DNA of 64,000 bases from Streptomyces sp. TLI_105 (GTDB lineage Bacteria; Actinomycetota; Actinomycetes; Streptomycetales; Streptomycetaceae). This document shows, one piece after another, positions 23,675 to 33,323 of the stretch. The DNA lies in contig NZ_FNSM01000001.1 in assembly GCF_900105415.1 (NCBI RefSeq), positions 3,798,501 to 3,862,500 on the forward strand, written 5' to 3'. Under the pieces are notes generated by a model, which was not told the origin of the DNA, ran no database searches, and saw nothing but the letters and a program-made list of their open reading frames with translations. Both the position numbers and the translations under genes were made by a program. Position 1 is the stretch's first letter. Each line of letters starts with the position of its first letter.

Positions 23675-24808
23675 ATGACGGACTTCCAGGAGCAGCAGCC
23701 GTACCACCCGCCGCAGCCGCCGAGGCCGCCGTACGAGCCGACGCGGCCGATGCAGGCGCCGTACGAGTCCTCGGGGCCGGCGCAGGGGCCGTACGAGCCG
23801 ACGCGGCCGATCACCACCGAGCCGGGCACGACCATCTGGCCCTCGGGCGGTCACGTGCCGCCGCCGGTGGACCCGCCCCTCGTCGCCGCCGTCCCCGCTC
23901 CGGTCCCCTCGCCCCGCCGCCGCGCCAAGCGGGGGGTCGGGCTCATGGCGGCCGTGGCCATCGCGGCCGCGGCGGTCGGCGGCGGCACGGCGACGCTGGT
24001 GCAGCAGCTCACCTCCGACACCTCGGTGAGCGCGTCGGCCCCCGTCGTGAGCGGCACCAACGTCTCCACCGGCACCAAGGGCACGGTCGCCGGGGTCGCC
24101 GAGGCCGTCTCCCCCTCCATCGTGGAGATCTCCGCGACCTCCGACTCCGGCAAGTCCACCGGCTCGGGCGTGATCATCACCTCCGACGGCGAGATCGTCA
24201 CCAACAACCACGTGGTCTCCGGCGCCTCCTCGGTCACCGTGCAGCTCAGCGACGGCAAGACCTACGCGGCCGAGGTCGTCGGCACGGACCCCGACAAGGA
24301 CCTCGCCCTGATCAAGCTCAAGGGCGCCTCGGGGCTCAAGGCCGCCACGCTCGGCGACTCCTCGAAGATCAGGGTCGGCGACGAGGTCGTCGCGATCGGC
24401 TCCCCCGAGGGCCTGACCGGCACCGTCACCAGCGGCATCGTCTCCGCGCTCGACCGGGACGTGACCGTCGCCAAGGACGACGGCGGCCAGGACCAGCAGC
24501 AGGGGCAGCAGCAGTGGGACCCGCGGCAGGGCTGGCCGTTCGAGTTCGGCGGGCAGCAGTTCAACGGCGACACCGGCTCGTCGAAGACCACGTACAAGGC
24601 GATCCAGACCGACGCCTCGCTCAATCCGGGGAATTCCGGCGGCGCGTTGATCAATATGAACGGCGAGATCGTCGGGATCAATTCGGCCATGTATTCGCCC
24701 AGTTCTTCGAGCGGCTCCACCGCCGGAAGCGTCGGCCTCGGATTCGCGATCCCGATCGACACGGTGAAGGCCGACCTGGACGGCCTCCGCTCGGGCAGCG
24801 ACAACTGA
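23675..24808 (+). CDS. HtrA-like trypsin-type serine protease without PDZ domain
   Basis: A 377-residue S1C protease anchored by one membrane helix at about 90-110 ([20 protein letters not shown]). The cytoplasmic N-terminus is proline-rich with a repeated PYEPTRP/PYESSGP motif. The protease domain (140-375) has the triad TNNHVV (His), DLALIKLK (Asp) and [10 protein letters not shown] (Ser). A QQQGQQQW linker interrupts it near 275. Unlike most actinobacterial HtrA proteins it ends soon after the protease domain, so no PDZ domain is visible. It presumably degrades or matures misfolded exported proteins. Two ATACGGG direct repeats lie upstream at 23595-23612. Confidence 0.92.
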   Translation: MTDFQEQQPYHPPQPPRPPYEPTRPMQAPYESSGPAQGPYEPTRPITTEPGTTIWPSGGHVPPPVDPPLVAAVPAPVPSPRRRAKRGVGLMAAVAIAAAAVGGGTATLVQQLTSDTSVSASAPVVSGTNVSTGTKGTVAGVAEAVSPSIVEISATSDSGKSTGSGVIITSDGEIVTNNHVVSGASSVTVQLSDGKTYAAEVVGTDPDKDLALIKLKGASGLKAATLGDSSKIRVGDEVVAIGSPEGLTGTVTSGIVSALDRDVTVAKDDGGQDQQQGQQQWDPRQGWPFEFGGQQFNGDTGSSKTTYKAIQTDASLNPGNSGGALINMNGEIVGINSAMYSPSSSSGSTAGSVGLGFAIPIDTVKADLDGLRSGSDN

Positions 24809-24840
24809 GCGGCATACGGACGGCATGCGACGCTGACCCC

Positions 24841-25584
24841 ATGACGGGACACCCCTTGCCGGGACAGCAGAACGAAGCCGAGCGCATCCTCATCGTCGAC
24901 GACGAGCCCGCCGTGCGGGAGGCCCTGCGCCGCAGCCTCGCCTTCGAGGGGTACGCGACGCGGGACGCCGTCGACGGACTCGACGCGCTCGCCGCGATGG
25001 AGTCGTACGCCCCCGATCTCGTCGTCCTCGACGTCCAGATGCCCCGCATGGACGGGCTGACGGCGGCCCGCCGGATCCGGGCCGCCGGCTCGACCGTGCC
25101 GATCCTGATGCTCACCGCCCGCGACACGGTCGGCGACCGGGTCACCGGCCTCGACGCCGGAGCCGACGACTACCTGGTGAAGCCCTTCGAGCTGGACGAG
25201 CTGTTCGCCCGCATCCGGGCCCTGCTCCGCCGCAGCTCCTACGCCTCGGCGTCCGCCGCCGCCCCCGCCGAGGACGACGTCCTGGCCTTCGAGGACCTGC
25301 GGATGAACCTGGCCACGCGCGAGGTGACCCGGGGCGGCCGGACCGTGGAGCTGACGCGGACCGAGTTCACGCTCCTGGAGATGTTCCTCGCGCACCCGCG
25401 CCAGGTCCTGACCCGGGAGCAGATCCTGAAGACCGTGTGGGGCTTCGACTTCGAGCCCAGTTCCAACTCGCTGGACGTGTACGTGATGTATCTGCGGCGC
25501 AAGACCGAGGCCGGCGGCGAGCCGCGCCTCGTCCACACCGTACGGGGCGTGGGCTACGCGCTGCGCGGAGGAGGCGGGGAGTGA
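24841..25584 (+). CDS. OmpR-family response regulator
   Basis: A 247-residue response regulator. The receiver domain (about 16-130) has acidic residues in [14 protein letters not shown], phosphoacceptor Asp in [13 protein letters not shown] and the conserved [11 protein letters not shown] and [10 protein letters not shown]. The winged helix (150-245) has [20 protein letters not shown] and [14 protein letters not shown] ending [11 protein letters not shown]. The stop overlaps the histidine kinase GTG (GTGA). Signal and regulon are unknown; the adjacent HtrA-like protease, 32 bases upstream, is a plausible target, suggesting an envelope-stress circuit. Confidence 0.93.
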   Translation: MTGHPLPGQQNEAERILIVDDEPAVREALRRSLAFEGYATRDAVDGLDALAAMESYAPDLVVLDVQMPRMDGLTAARRIRAAGSTVPILMLTARDTVGDRVTGLDAGADDYLVKPFELDELFARIRALLRRSSYASASAAAPAEDDVLAFEDLRMNLATREVTRGGRTVELTRTEFTLLEMFLAHPRQVLTREQILKTVWGFDFEPSSNSLDVYVMYLRRKTEAGGEPRLVHTVRGVGYALRGGGGE

Positions 25585-27005
25585 CGGGCCCCCTGAGGAC
25601 GACCGGTCCCCGTGGAATCCCGCTGAGGAACTGGTTCCGCTCGCGGCCGCTGCGCTCGCGCCTCGCGCTGCTCACCGCGGCCGCCGTGGCGTTCGCGGTG
25701 GCGGCCGTCTCGCTGGCCTGCTGGTTCGTGACGCGGGCGCAGCTGGAGAACGAGCTGGACTCCTCGCTGCGCAGCACCCGCCTGGACGCGAACGGCGTGC
25801 AGAGCCTGCTGGCGATGTGCCGCCAGGGCACGACGCCGCCGCCGGTGGCGGGCTCGTACACGGTGCAGGTCATCCTCGCCGACGGCGGCGTGTGCACCTC
25901 CGGCGAGGCCGCGATCCCCGCCGGGGCCGGCGACCTCGCGGTGGCGCGCGGGCAGCTGGACGACGTCCTGCACACGGTGAAGGACGACGCCGGCCGGGAG
26001 ATGCGGGTCTACACCTACCCGCAGGACGGCCCCGTCGGCCTCGCGGTCTCCGTCGCCCGGCCGCTCTCCGAGATCGACAACTCGATGTCCACGCTCCGCT
26101 GGGTGCTGCTCCTGGTCTCCGGGATCGGCGTCGTCGGCGCGGGCGCGGCCGGCCTGTGGGTCGCGCGGACCGGCCTCGAACCGGTGAACCGGCTGACCGA
26201 CGCGGTCGAGCACGTCGCCGCGACCGAGGACCTGACCGTCCGCATCCCGGTGGAGGGCGAGGACGAGATCGCCCGTCTGTCGCGGTCCTTCAACGCGATG
26301 ACGGCGGCGCTCGCGAGCTCCCGGGACCGGCAGGCGCAGCTCATCGCGGACGCGGGCCACGAACTGCGGACGCCCCTGACCTCCCTCCGCACGAACGTCG
26401 AGCTCCTCGCGCGCAGCGAGGAGACCGGCCGGGCGATCCCGCCGGACGACCGGCGGGCCCTGATGGCCTCGGTGAAGGCGCAGATGACGGAGCTGGCCGC
26501 GCTGATCGGCGACCTCCAGGAGCTGGCCCGCCCGGACGCGGTACAGCCGGGGCCCCTCGAGGTGGTGCCGCTCCACACGATCCTGCGGACGGCCCTGGAC
26601 CGGGCTCGGCTGCGCGGCCCGGAGCTGACCTTCGTCACGGACCTCGCGCCCTGGTACGTACGGGCCGAGGCGCCGGCCCTCGAACGGGCCCTCGTGAACG
26701 TCCTGGACAACGCGGTGAAGTTCTCGCCGCCCCGGGGCACGGTCGAGGTGAGCCTGATGCGGGGCGAGCTGACCGTCCGCGACCACGGGCCCGGCATCGC
26801 CCCGGACGAGCTCCCGCACGTCTTCGACCGCTTCTGGCGCTCCCCGTCGGCCCGCAGTCTGCCGGGCTCGGGCCTGGGCCTGTCGATCGTGGCGCGTACG
26901 GTCCGCCAGGCGGGCGGCGCGGTGTCGCTGGAGCCGGCGGAGGGCGGCGGCACGGTGGCGAGGCTGCGGCTGCCGGGGGCGCCGACGCCACCGCCGGCGC
27001 TCTGA
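25581..27005 (+). CDS. Sensor histidine kinase
   Basis: A 474-residue membrane kinase starting at a GTG that overlaps the response-regulator stop. TM1 at about 28-48 ([20 protein letters not shown]) and TM2 at about 172-195 ([19 protein letters not shown]) flank a roughly 120-residue extracytoplasmic sensor with two cysteines (MCRQG, GGVCTSG). A HAMP linker ([18 protein letters not shown]), the H-box [20 protein letters not shown] and the N-box [17 protein letters not shown] with GSGLGLSIV follow. Paired with the OmpR gene upstream. Ligand unknown. Confidence 0.93.
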   Translation: MTGPLRTTGPRGIPLRNWFRSRPLRSRLALLTAAAVAFAVAAVSLACWFVTRAQLENELDSSLRSTRLDANGVQSLLAMCRQGTTPPPVAGSYTVQVILADGGVCTSGEAAIPAGAGDLAVARGQLDDVLHTVKDDAGREMRVYTYPQDGPVGLAVSVARPLSEIDNSMSTLRWVLLLVSGIGVVGAGAAGLWVARTGLEPVNRLTDAVEHVAATEDLTVRIPVEGEDEIARLSRSFNAMTAALASSRDRQAQLIADAGHELRTPLTSLRTNVELLARSEETGRAIPPDDRRALMASVKAQMTELAALIGDLQELARPDAVQPGPLEVVPLHTILRTALDRARLRGPELTFVTDLAPWYVRAEAPALERALVNVLDNAVKFSPPRGTVEVSLMRGELTVRDHGPGIAPDELPHVFDRFWRSPSARSLPGSGLGLSIVARTVRQAGGAVSLEPAEGGGTVARLRLPGAPTPPPAL

Positions 27006-27080
27006 GAACCGGCCCTACGGAGACTCGTGGACGGCCACGGCCTGAACCCCGACGGAACGATCGCGCGCGGGGGCGCCGCG

Positions 27081-27935
27081 CTAGTTGTGCCGGAGCAGCG
27101 CCTCCACCAGCCCCGTCCGGGTGTTGGGGAAGTCCAGGGGCACGATCCCGAGGCCGACGCGGCCGGCCAGTTCGGAGCCGTCCAGGAAGCCGTGGACCCA
27201 CGGGTTGAGCCGGTCGGAGTTCCAGCGGGGCGGCAGGTAGGCGGAGGTGCTGACGAAGTTCACGTAGAGCCGGCCTGGCTGGGCGACGGCGGCGCGGAAC
27301 TGGGCCTGGATCTTGGGGTACTTGGCGTCGGGCAGGGCGTTCCAGTCGTCCTGGACGGCGAAGACGGCCGGGTCGGCCCATCTCAGGCCGGGGAGCCCGC
27401 CGTTGTCGGCGAGGAGCACCACCCGGCCGCGCGCCTCGCCGAGGAGGGGCAGGGTGTCCCCGATCCGGAAGAGGGAGCGCCATCCGCGTCGGTCGAGGTA
27501 GTCGTCGAAGACGGCGCGGAAGGTGGCGTCGGACTCCTCGGAGTACTCCTGCTTGACCCGCATGAGGACGGTCTCGGAGGGGTGCGCGGCGAGGAAGTCC
27601 CGGCAGGCGACGAGGACGTCGCCGAACATCATGTTCTGGTAGGAGGCGCCGTGGTGGATGGCGAAGGACCCTCCGGTCACCCGGCACCGCACGTCCAGGA
27701 ACCGGACGCCGCTGTCCAGCTGCTGGGCGATGGTGGTGTTCTGGCACTCGCTCCAGGGGCCGCCGTACCGGGCTCCGGAGTCGTGCGTGCCGGGGATGGT
27801 GAGCCGTCGCAGATCGGCGCCGTCCCCGTGCGCCCCCATCCACGCGCGCGTGTCCACGGCGAAGGCGCTGGGCGCCCCGACGAACAGTGCGGCTCCGGCC
27901 CCCAGGGCCCCCATGAGTAAGCGTCGTCGCTCCAT
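27081..27935 (-). CDS. Secreted PI-PLC X-domain phosphodiesterase
   Basis: A 284-residue protein with a cleavable signal (MERRRLLMGALGAGAALFVG, then APSAFA before VDTRAW). The catalytic X-box features LTIPGTHDSGARYGGPWSEC (first catalytic His) and SFAIHHGASYQNMMFGDVL (second His), and FLDVRCRVTGG supplies the metal-like acid residues of bacterial PI-PLC. It would cleave phosphatidylinositol or its glycan derivatives outside the cell. It is divergent from an alpha/beta hydrolase at 28096. An internal Met start (MGALGA) is an alternative. Confidence 0.87.
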   Translation of the reverse strand: MERRRLLMGALGAGAALFVGAPSAFAVDTRAWMGAHGDGADLRRLTIPGTHDSGARYGGPWSECQNTTIAQQLDSGVRFLDVRCRVTGGSFAIHHGASYQNMMFGDVLVACRDFLAAHPSETVLMRVKQEYSEESDATFRAVFDDYLDRRGWRSLFRIGDTLPLLGEARGRVVLLADNGGLPGLRWADPAVFAVQDDWNALPDAKYPKIQAQFRAAVAQPGRLYVNFVSTSAYLPPRWNSDRLNPWVHGFLDGSELAGRVGLGIVPLDFPNTRTGLVEALLRHN

Positions 27936-28005
27936 GGCCCGCACTATGCCAGCGCTTGACGTGCCCCTGCCATACCACTGCACGGGCCTTTCGGACGGCC
28001 GCCCT

Positions 28006-28043
28006 ATACAAACGTATTGCACATCCGTATTAAACGATCGTAT
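28006..28043 (+). promoter_or_regulatory. A/T-rich operator-promoter with three CGTAT repeats at 13-bp spacing
   Basis: CGTAT occurs at 28013, 28026 and 28039, exactly 13 bases apart, with ATAC at 28006-28009 giving an inverted arm to the first and ACGATCGT forming a short palindrome at 28034-28041. The whole stretch is A/T-rich in a G/C-rich genome and lies between the divergent PI-PLC-like and alpha/beta hydrolase genes. Probably a regulator-binding promoter for one or both. Confidence 0.5.
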
Positions 28044-28095
28044 AGTCAATGTATCGAAGCCGACACGGCATCAGACACCCACGGGGGAAACCGAC

Positions 28096-28875
28096 ATGCG
28101 CAAGGAACTCACCACCGTCGACGGCCGTACCCTCTCCTACCTGGACTTCACTCCCGACAGCACCGGCCGCCCGCTGCTCGCCCTGCACGGCCACCTCTCC
28201 GAAGGTGCCTCCTTCGCCCACCTCGCCGAGGCCCTCGGTCCCGAGTGGCGAGTCATCGCCCTCGACCAGCGCGGCCACGGGGACTCCGACCGCGCTCCCG
28301 ACTACCGCCGCGAGGGCTATGTCGCCGACGCCCTGGCCCTCCTCGACCACCTCGGCCTGGACCGCGTGGTCCTCGCCGGACACTCGCTCGGCGCGGTCAA
28401 CGCGTACCACCTGGCCGCCACCCGGCCCGACCGCTTCACCGGTCTGATCTCGATCGACACCGCGGCCGAACTCCCCGAGACCGGCACCAGCCCGCTCGCC
28501 TTCGTGCTCGGCCTCCCCTACACCGCCCCCACCCGCGAGGAACTCGTCGCCGCCTGCGGCCCCCTCGGCCCGATGATCGCCCCCGCACTGCGCCCGCACG
28601 CCGACGGCTGGAGACTGCCCTTCCACCCCCAGGACACCGTGGACTCCGAGACCCTGGTCCACGGCGACCACTGGGCCGCCTGGCTCGCGTCCGAGTGCCC
28701 GGCCCTGCTGGTGCACGGCACCGACAGCCAGGTGCTCACCTCCGAGCACGCCGCCGACATGACCGCCCGTCGCCCGCGCACCACCCTGGTCGAACTCGCC
28801 ACCGACCACTTCGTCCAGCTGAAGGACCCGGCCGGACTGGAGAAGGCGGTGCGGGAGTTTCTGGCCGGCCTGTGA
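28096..28875 (+). CDS. Alpha/beta hydrolase
   Basis: A 259-residue alpha/beta-hydrolase. Motifs: LLALHGHLSEGASFAHLA, VIALDQRGHGDSDRAPDYR, nucleophile VLAGHSLGAVNAYHLA (Ser near 98), acid residue in ALLVHGTDSQVLTSEHA, and catalytic His candidate in LATDHFVQLKDPAGL. It resembles haloalkane dehalogenase/epoxide hydrolase/lactonase relatives; substrate not predictable. Its A/T-rich promoter region with repeated CGTAT suggests tight regulation. Confidence 0.88.
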   Translation: MRKELTTVDGRTLSYLDFTPDSTGRPLLALHGHLSEGASFAHLAEALGPEWRVIALDQRGHGDSDRAPDYRREGYVADALALLDHLGLDRVVLAGHSLGAVNAYHLAATRPDRFTGLISIDTAAELPETGTSPLAFVLGLPYTAPTREELVAACGPLGPMIAPALRPHADGWRLPFHPQDTVDSETLVHGDHWAAWLASECPALLVHGTDSQVLTSEHAADMTARRPRTTLVELATDHFVQLKDPAGLEKAVREFLAGL

Positions 28876-28910
28876 GCTGAACGAGAGCCGCCCGGCGAGC
28901 GGACCGAGAA

Positions 28911-28944
28911 AGGGGTGGCGCCCGCCGAAGCGGACACCACCCCT
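28911..28944 (+). terminator. Hairpin between convergent genes
   Basis: AGGGGTGG at 28911-28918 pairs with CCACCCCT at 28937-28944 around an 18-base loop. It lies in the 112-base gap between the hydrolase stop and the convergent small secreted protein, so it may stop transcription from both sides. Confidence 0.55.
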
Positions 28945-28987
28945 CACGCCGAGCGTTCGGGCGAAATTCACACGCACATGACGCAGG

Positions 28988-29467
28988 TCACCGCGTGACG
29001 GTGAACCCGCACCAGGGCGTCCAGTCCGAGGCCCGGTCGCCGCCGATCGTGCGCAGCCGGAACTGGTACGCACCCGGCTTCAGTTCACCCGCGCCGAGCG
29101 CGAGGTTGAAGACCATGCCGTTCGGCCAGATCTTCTCGGTCTTGGTGATGAGCGCGGCCTCGCCGGGCCTGCCGACCTCGAACGTGGCCTTCAGGGAGTG
29201 GTAGCTCCTGTTCTTGCCCGCGTCCTTGCCGAACTTCACGGGCGAGGCGGCGAGCGCCCCGCCGTTCGCGCCCGAGATCACCGGGGCCGGGCCGTTCTCG
29301 CAGAACTGCGCCTGCTCGTAGGGTCCGGCGAAGACCCGGAGCGTTCCCGGCACGGTGGGCTCGACCTGCGATCCCGTCGCGTTCGTCGCGCTGACGACCG
29401 CGACGGAGACGAGCGCGGCGACCGCACCGGCGGCCGCGCCGATGCGTCGGATGTGCTTTCTGTTCAC
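28988..29467 (-). CDS. Secreted protein of unknown function, 159 aa
   Basis: A GTG start at 29467 gives a 159-residue protein with a signal peptide (about RRIGAAAGAVAALVSVAVVS). The mature part is beta-rich (TLRVFAGPYEQAQFCENGPA, AALITKTEKIWPNGM, AYQFRLRTIGGDRASDW) and contains two cysteines that could pair. I do not recognise the family. It is the second gene after the haloperoxidase (22-base gap) on the same strand and may be co-secreted or act with it. Confidence 0.65.
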   Translation of the reverse strand: MNRKHIRRIGAAAGAVAALVSVAVVSATNATGSQVEPTVPGTLRVFAGPYEQAQFCENGPAPVISGANGGALAASPVKFGKDAGKNRSYHSLKATFEVGRPGEAALITKTEKIWPNGMVFNLALGAGELKPGAYQFRLRTIGGDRASDWTPWCGFTVTR

Positions 29468-29489
29468 GGGAGGACCATCCTTTCCGGGA

Positions 29490-31115
29490 CTAGCGCGGGG
29501 TGTAGTAGAGGTGCGTGGAGCCGTCGTAGCCGTTCGCGCATCCGTAGGAGTTCCAGATGAGCTGGTTGTAGACGTTCTCCGCCCCGTAGTCGTCGCAGTA
29601 GTACCAGGAGGCGTGGGCTCCGTCGTAGAAGTTCCCGACGGACGTGGCACCCATGGGCTTGATCAGCCACTGCTTGCCCACCGTGGCGACGCTGGCGCCG
29701 CCGTACACGGGCGTCTTGTCGCTGGGGCTCGTCGGGCCGTACGAGTTGTTGAGGATCTGCCCGGCGGCCTTCCGGCCCGTGGCGACGCCGAGGTCGCCGT
29801 CCCACTGGTAGTGCACCCCGAGGTAGACCCGGCTCCGGGCGTTCTCGGTGGCCGCCGCACTGAAGTTGGCGAAGGTGCGGGTGACCCCGACCGCGTGCGG
29901 GTCCTCGGTGGTGCCGGTGAAGGAGATGTTGTCCGTACCGAAGAACTGCTTCATCGACTCGGCCCACGCCCCGGCGAAGGTCGCGTGCCCGGAGACGTAC
30001 GCGGGGAACGGAGGGCTGAAGTGGTTCCCGGCCGCGTCGGCCGAGAGCGGCTGCCAGGAGCTGTTCTGCACGGTGTCCGGGTTGCCGTCCGAATCGGCCA
30101 GCTTGACGGCGCTCTCGGGCCGCCACAGGTCGATGGCGGTCTGGTACTTCTGGTCCCAGGCGGAGATCCCCGCGTCCGCCATCGCGCCCGCGATCAGCGC
30201 GAAGAGCTGGACGTTGGCGATCTGGTCGAGTCCGCGCTGCGTGGAGACGATCCGGGTGTGGGTGAAGAGCTGACCCGGCGGCTTGTAGGTGCCGTTCAGG
30301 TCGTTGGCCCAGAACCAGGCGATCTGCGTCTGCTCCGGGGTCCGCGTCGTGCTGTTGGCCGCGCCGAGCTCGGCGACCTCCTTGAACTGGGCCGTGTAGG
30401 CCGGGCTCTTCAGCAGCTCGGGCATCGTCGCGATCCCGGCGGGCGGCTGCGGACGCAGGTCGGCCGCCGTGGTCTTGGTGTGCGTCCACGGGTAGTCGCC
30501 GTAGTCGACGAACTTCTTGACCTTGCCCCAGTTCGGATCCGCCGCAGGACCGGAGCCCGTCGGCCGCCACTGGCCGGGGGCGGTGCTCGGGGTGTACGGC
30601 GTGGTGTCCTGCGATCCGTCGCCGGTACGGCGGGCGATCATCGCCGCGGCGGCCTTCTCGCCGACGCTCTTGCCCTCGGTGGTGGTGGCGTCGACCGGCT
30701 CGCCCGTACGGGCCGCCGTGAGGTACGGGGTGAAGTCCAGCGCGGGGAAGGTGGACTTGAGGACGTTGTAGGCGGCGTGGTCCAGGGCCGCGTCGACGTT
30801 GGGGGCGACGCCGGCCTTCACGCTGATGCCGGGGGTGTAGAGCGCCCCGATGCAGTTCTCCGGCTTGAAGCCGCCGCTGCTGTGACAGCGGCTGGCGTTC
30901 GCGGCGTCGTACATGGCCAGGTGCATCATGGCCCCGGACCGTGCCAGGGGTCCGGGGGAGCCACCCGTGGCGACGTAGGCGTCGAGCAGCGCGTCGTTCC
31001 AGTAGAGGACCCGGTCGCCCACGGTCGAACTGGCGTGTGCGGGCGCCGATGTGCCCGCGCCTGCCAGTAACAGCGCCAGTACGACGGTGATGGAGCGTCT
31101 GACGGGATGTTTCAC
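29490..31115 (-). CDS. Secreted vanadium-dependent haloperoxidase/PAP2-fold protein
   Basis: A 541-residue protein with an N-terminal signal (MKHPVRRSITVVLALLLAG, cleavage after APAHA). The C-terminal half has the vanadate-binding triplet of the VHPO/PAP2 fold: KYQTAIDLWRPESAVK, PFPAYVSGHATFAGA and ENARSRVYLGVHYQWDG, covering the Lys/Arg, SGH and Arg/His ligands. The first motif has two extra residues between Lys and Arg-Pro compared with the K-x6-RP pattern I recall for canonical enzymes. It would oxidise halides with peroxide or act as a phosphatase outside the cell. No partner halogenation pathway is visible. Confidence 0.88.
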   Translation of the reverse strand: MKHPVRRSITVVLALLLAGAGTSAPAHASSTVGDRVLYWNDALLDAYVATGGSPGPLARSGAMMHLAMYDAANASRCHSSGGFKPENCIGALYTPGISVKAGVAPNVDAALDHAAYNVLKSTFPALDFTPYLTAARTGEPVDATTTEGKSVGEKAAAAMIARRTGDGSQDTTPYTPSTAPGQWRPTGSGPAADPNWGKVKKFVDYGDYPWTHTKTTAADLRPQPPAGIATMPELLKSPAYTAQFKEVAELGAANSTTRTPEQTQIAWFWANDLNGTYKPPGQLFTHTRIVSTQRGLDQIANVQLFALIAGAMADAGISAWDQKYQTAIDLWRPESAVKLADSDGNPDTVQNSSWQPLSADAAGNHFSPPFPAYVSGHATFAGAWAESMKQFFGTDNISFTGTTEDPHAVGVTRTFANFSAAATENARSRVYLGVHYQWDGDLGVATGRKAAGQILNNSYGPTSPSDKTPVYGGASVATVGKQWLIKPMGATSVGNFYDGAHASWYYCDDYGAENVYNQLIWNSYGCANGYDGSTHLYYTPR

Positions 31116-31267
31116 GGTCTTGCCCCTCCAGAGATCACAGAAGTTGATCGTGCACCGACAAGATCACGAGCAGCATATGGCCGTCGTCCGTCCGAGTCCC
31201 GGGTTCGGGATGAATGCCCGTGCACCATGCGGCCAGTGCCGGGAGCCGACTTTCGGACAGGACGCAC

Positions 31268-31304
31268 GGGACCCCGCCGGGCCATGACGGCCCGACGGGG
31301 TCCC
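31268..31304 (-). terminator. Strong hairpin after the 5'-nucleotidase gene
   Basis: GGGACCCCG (31268-31276) pairs with CGGGGTCCC (31296-31304), with an inner CCGGGCC/GGCCCG extension and a bulge. It lies 22 bases past the stop at 31327 and is the likely terminator of the nucleotidase transcript. Confidence 0.7.
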
Positions 31305-31326
31305 GGTCCTACGCCCCGGAGGCCGG

Positions 31327-33171
31327 TTACGGCTTCGGGGGGTACACCACGGTGATGCGGTCCGCCGCAGGCACCTGCAGCGGGCTGGCCGCCGAGGAGC
31401 GGGCCGCCAGGTAGGCGTTGAAGACGTCCAGGTCCGAGGCGCCGACCAGCTTGTTCCTGCCGGTGGCCAGGGCCGCGAAGCCGTCGCCGCCGCCCGCGAG
31501 GAACTCGTTCATCGCGACGCGGTAGGTCTTCGCCGGGTCGATCGCCTCACCGTTCAGCTTGATCGTGCCGTCGACGACGCGGTCCGCGCCCGTCTTCGTC
31601 AGGTCGAGCGTGTACGTCAGACCCTTCGACACCTGAAGGATCTTGATCGAGTTCAGGTTCGATCCGCTGACCTGCTGCTTCAGTGCGGTGATCAGGTTCG
31701 CGCCGGTCAGGTCGACCACGTTCATCATGTTGGTAAAGGGCTGCACGTTGAAGGCCTCGCCGTACGTCACCACACCGTCGCCCTCGGCGCCGGACGCCTT
31801 GTAGACGAGGTCGGAGCGGATGCCACCCGGGTTCATCAGGGCCAGCTGCGCGCCGCCCTTGTCCGCCGGGGCCAGGCCCTCCAGCTGCGCGTCGGCGATC
31901 ACGTCGCCGAGCGGCTTCTCGTACGCCGTGGAACCGCGGCCGTCGATGTTGGCGGCGATGAAGCCCTGCGGCCGGTTGGAGACCGGGGCGGCGAGCGGGC
32001 GCCAGTCCTCGATCAGCTTCGTCATGTCCGCGGCCTTCGGCACGTCACGGGTGACGACGTGGTTGGCGGAGGCGACGGCCGTGCGCACGATGTCCTTGGT
32101 GGCGCGGTCGTACGTCAGCGTCGTGTCCGTGTACAGCTTGCCGAACGAGGACGCCGAGGTGACCAGGCGCGGCTTGCCCGTCGGGTCCGGGATGGAGCAC
32201 ACGTACGCCTGGTGCGTGTGGCCGGTGACCAGCGCGTCGACCTGCGGCGAGACGTTCTTGGCGATGTCGACGATCGCGCCGGAGACGCCCTCGCCCTCGC
32301 CGTCACCGTCGCCGTCGCAGTTGTAGTCGACCGACGACGAGGCCGGCATGCCGCCCTCGTGGACCAGGGCGACGATGGACTTGACGCCCTTGCGCTCCAG
32401 GATCTTCGTGTACTTGTTGATCGTCTCGACCTCGTCGCCGAACTTCAGGCCCTTGACGCCCTCGGCGGTGACCACGTTCGGGGTGCCCTCCAGGGTCACG
32501 CCGATGAAGCCGATCTTGACGCCGTCCTTCTCCCAGACGAAGTACGGGTCGAGCAGCGGCTTGCCGGTCTTCTCGTCCGTCACGTTCGCCGCGAGGTACG
32601 GGAAGTCGGCGCCCTCGAAGTTCTTGCCCTCGACGAAACAGCCGGCGGTCGGGTGACAGCCGCCGTTCTGCATCCGGGCCAGCTCGCGCGCGCCCTCGTC
32701 GAACTCGTGGTTGCCGACCGAGGTGACGTCCAGGTCCAGCTGGTTCATCGCCTCGATGGTCGGCTCGTCGTGGAAGAGCGCGGACAGCAGCGGCGAGGCG
32801 CCGATCAGGTCACCGGCCGCGGCCGTGATGGAGTAACGGTTCCCCTCACGCGCCTGGCGCAGGTGCGTGGCCAGGTACTCGACACCACCGGCGTCGATCT
32901 TCTCCGTCGTGCCGTCCGGCTTGGTCCGGATGACCTGCCCGGACGTACCGGCCGGCGGCTCCAGGTTGCCGTGCAGGTCGTTGAAGGAGAGCAGCTGGAC
33001 GTCGACCATCCGGCCCCATCCCTTGCCGTTCGTCCCCTGCCCGGCGGCGAACTCATCCCCGGCCGCCCCTGCCGACGGCATCGTGGCGACGAGCGCCCCG
33101 ACGGTCGCGATCCCCGCGCCGACGGCGAGAATTCGCCGTGCCGTCTTGTTCTTCCTCGGTGTCGCTGCCAT
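31327..33171 (-). CDS. Secreted bifunctional metallophosphatase/5'-nucleotidase
   Basis: A 614-residue UshA-like enzyme with a twin-helix signal region (ILAVGAGIATVGALVATMPS). The N-terminal metallophosphatase domain has QLLSFNDLHGNLEPP (Asp and His ligands), VGNHEFDEG and VTGHTHQAYVC. The C-terminal domain (390-600) has the substrate-binding sequence NIDGRGSTAYEKPLGDV and MNPGGIRSDLVY. It hydrolyses extracellular nucleotides, supplying nucleosides and phosphate, and fits the phosphate-scavenging theme of the wider region. It is divergent from mshD (152-base shared promoter region). Confidence 0.92.
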   Translation of the reverse strand: MAATPRKNKTARRILAVGAGIATVGALVATMPSAGAAGDEFAAGQGTNGKGWGRMVDVQLLSFNDLHGNLEPPAGTSGQVIRTKPDGTTEKIDAGGVEYLATHLRQAREGNRYSITAAAGDLIGASPLLSALFHDEPTIEAMNQLDLDVTSVGNHEFDEGARELARMQNGGCHPTAGCFVEGKNFEGADFPYLAANVTDEKTGKPLLDPYFVWEKDGVKIGFIGVTLEGTPNVVTAEGVKGLKFGDEVETINKYTKILERKGVKSIVALVHEGGMPASSSVDYNCDGDGDGEGEGVSGAIVDIAKNVSPQVDALVTGHTHQAYVCSIPDPTGKPRLVTSASSFGKLYTDTTLTYDRATKDIVRTAVASANHVVTRDVPKAADMTKLIEDWRPLAAPVSNRPQGFIAANIDGRGSTAYEKPLGDVIADAQLEGLAPADKGGAQLALMNPGGIRSDLVYKASGAEGDGVVTYGEAFNVQPFTNMMNVVDLTGANLITALKQQVSGSNLNSIKILQVSKGLTYTLDLTKTGADRVVDGTIKLNGEAIDPAKTYRVAMNEFLAGGGDGFAALATGRNKLVGASDLDVFNAYLAARSSAASPLQVPAADRITVVYPPKP

Positions 33172-33323
33172 CTCTCCCCTAGTCCCCTTGCCCCGTTTGG
33201 TGGGCCTTGATCTGCTCCCCGTTGCGCGTGCAGCCTAGAGTCAACGCGCGTAGCGCAACAGGGGGGAGCTGGTTACAAGACAGTTGCCTCTTGCTGACGA
33301 GCTGTCGCCGTAGGCTCATAGCC

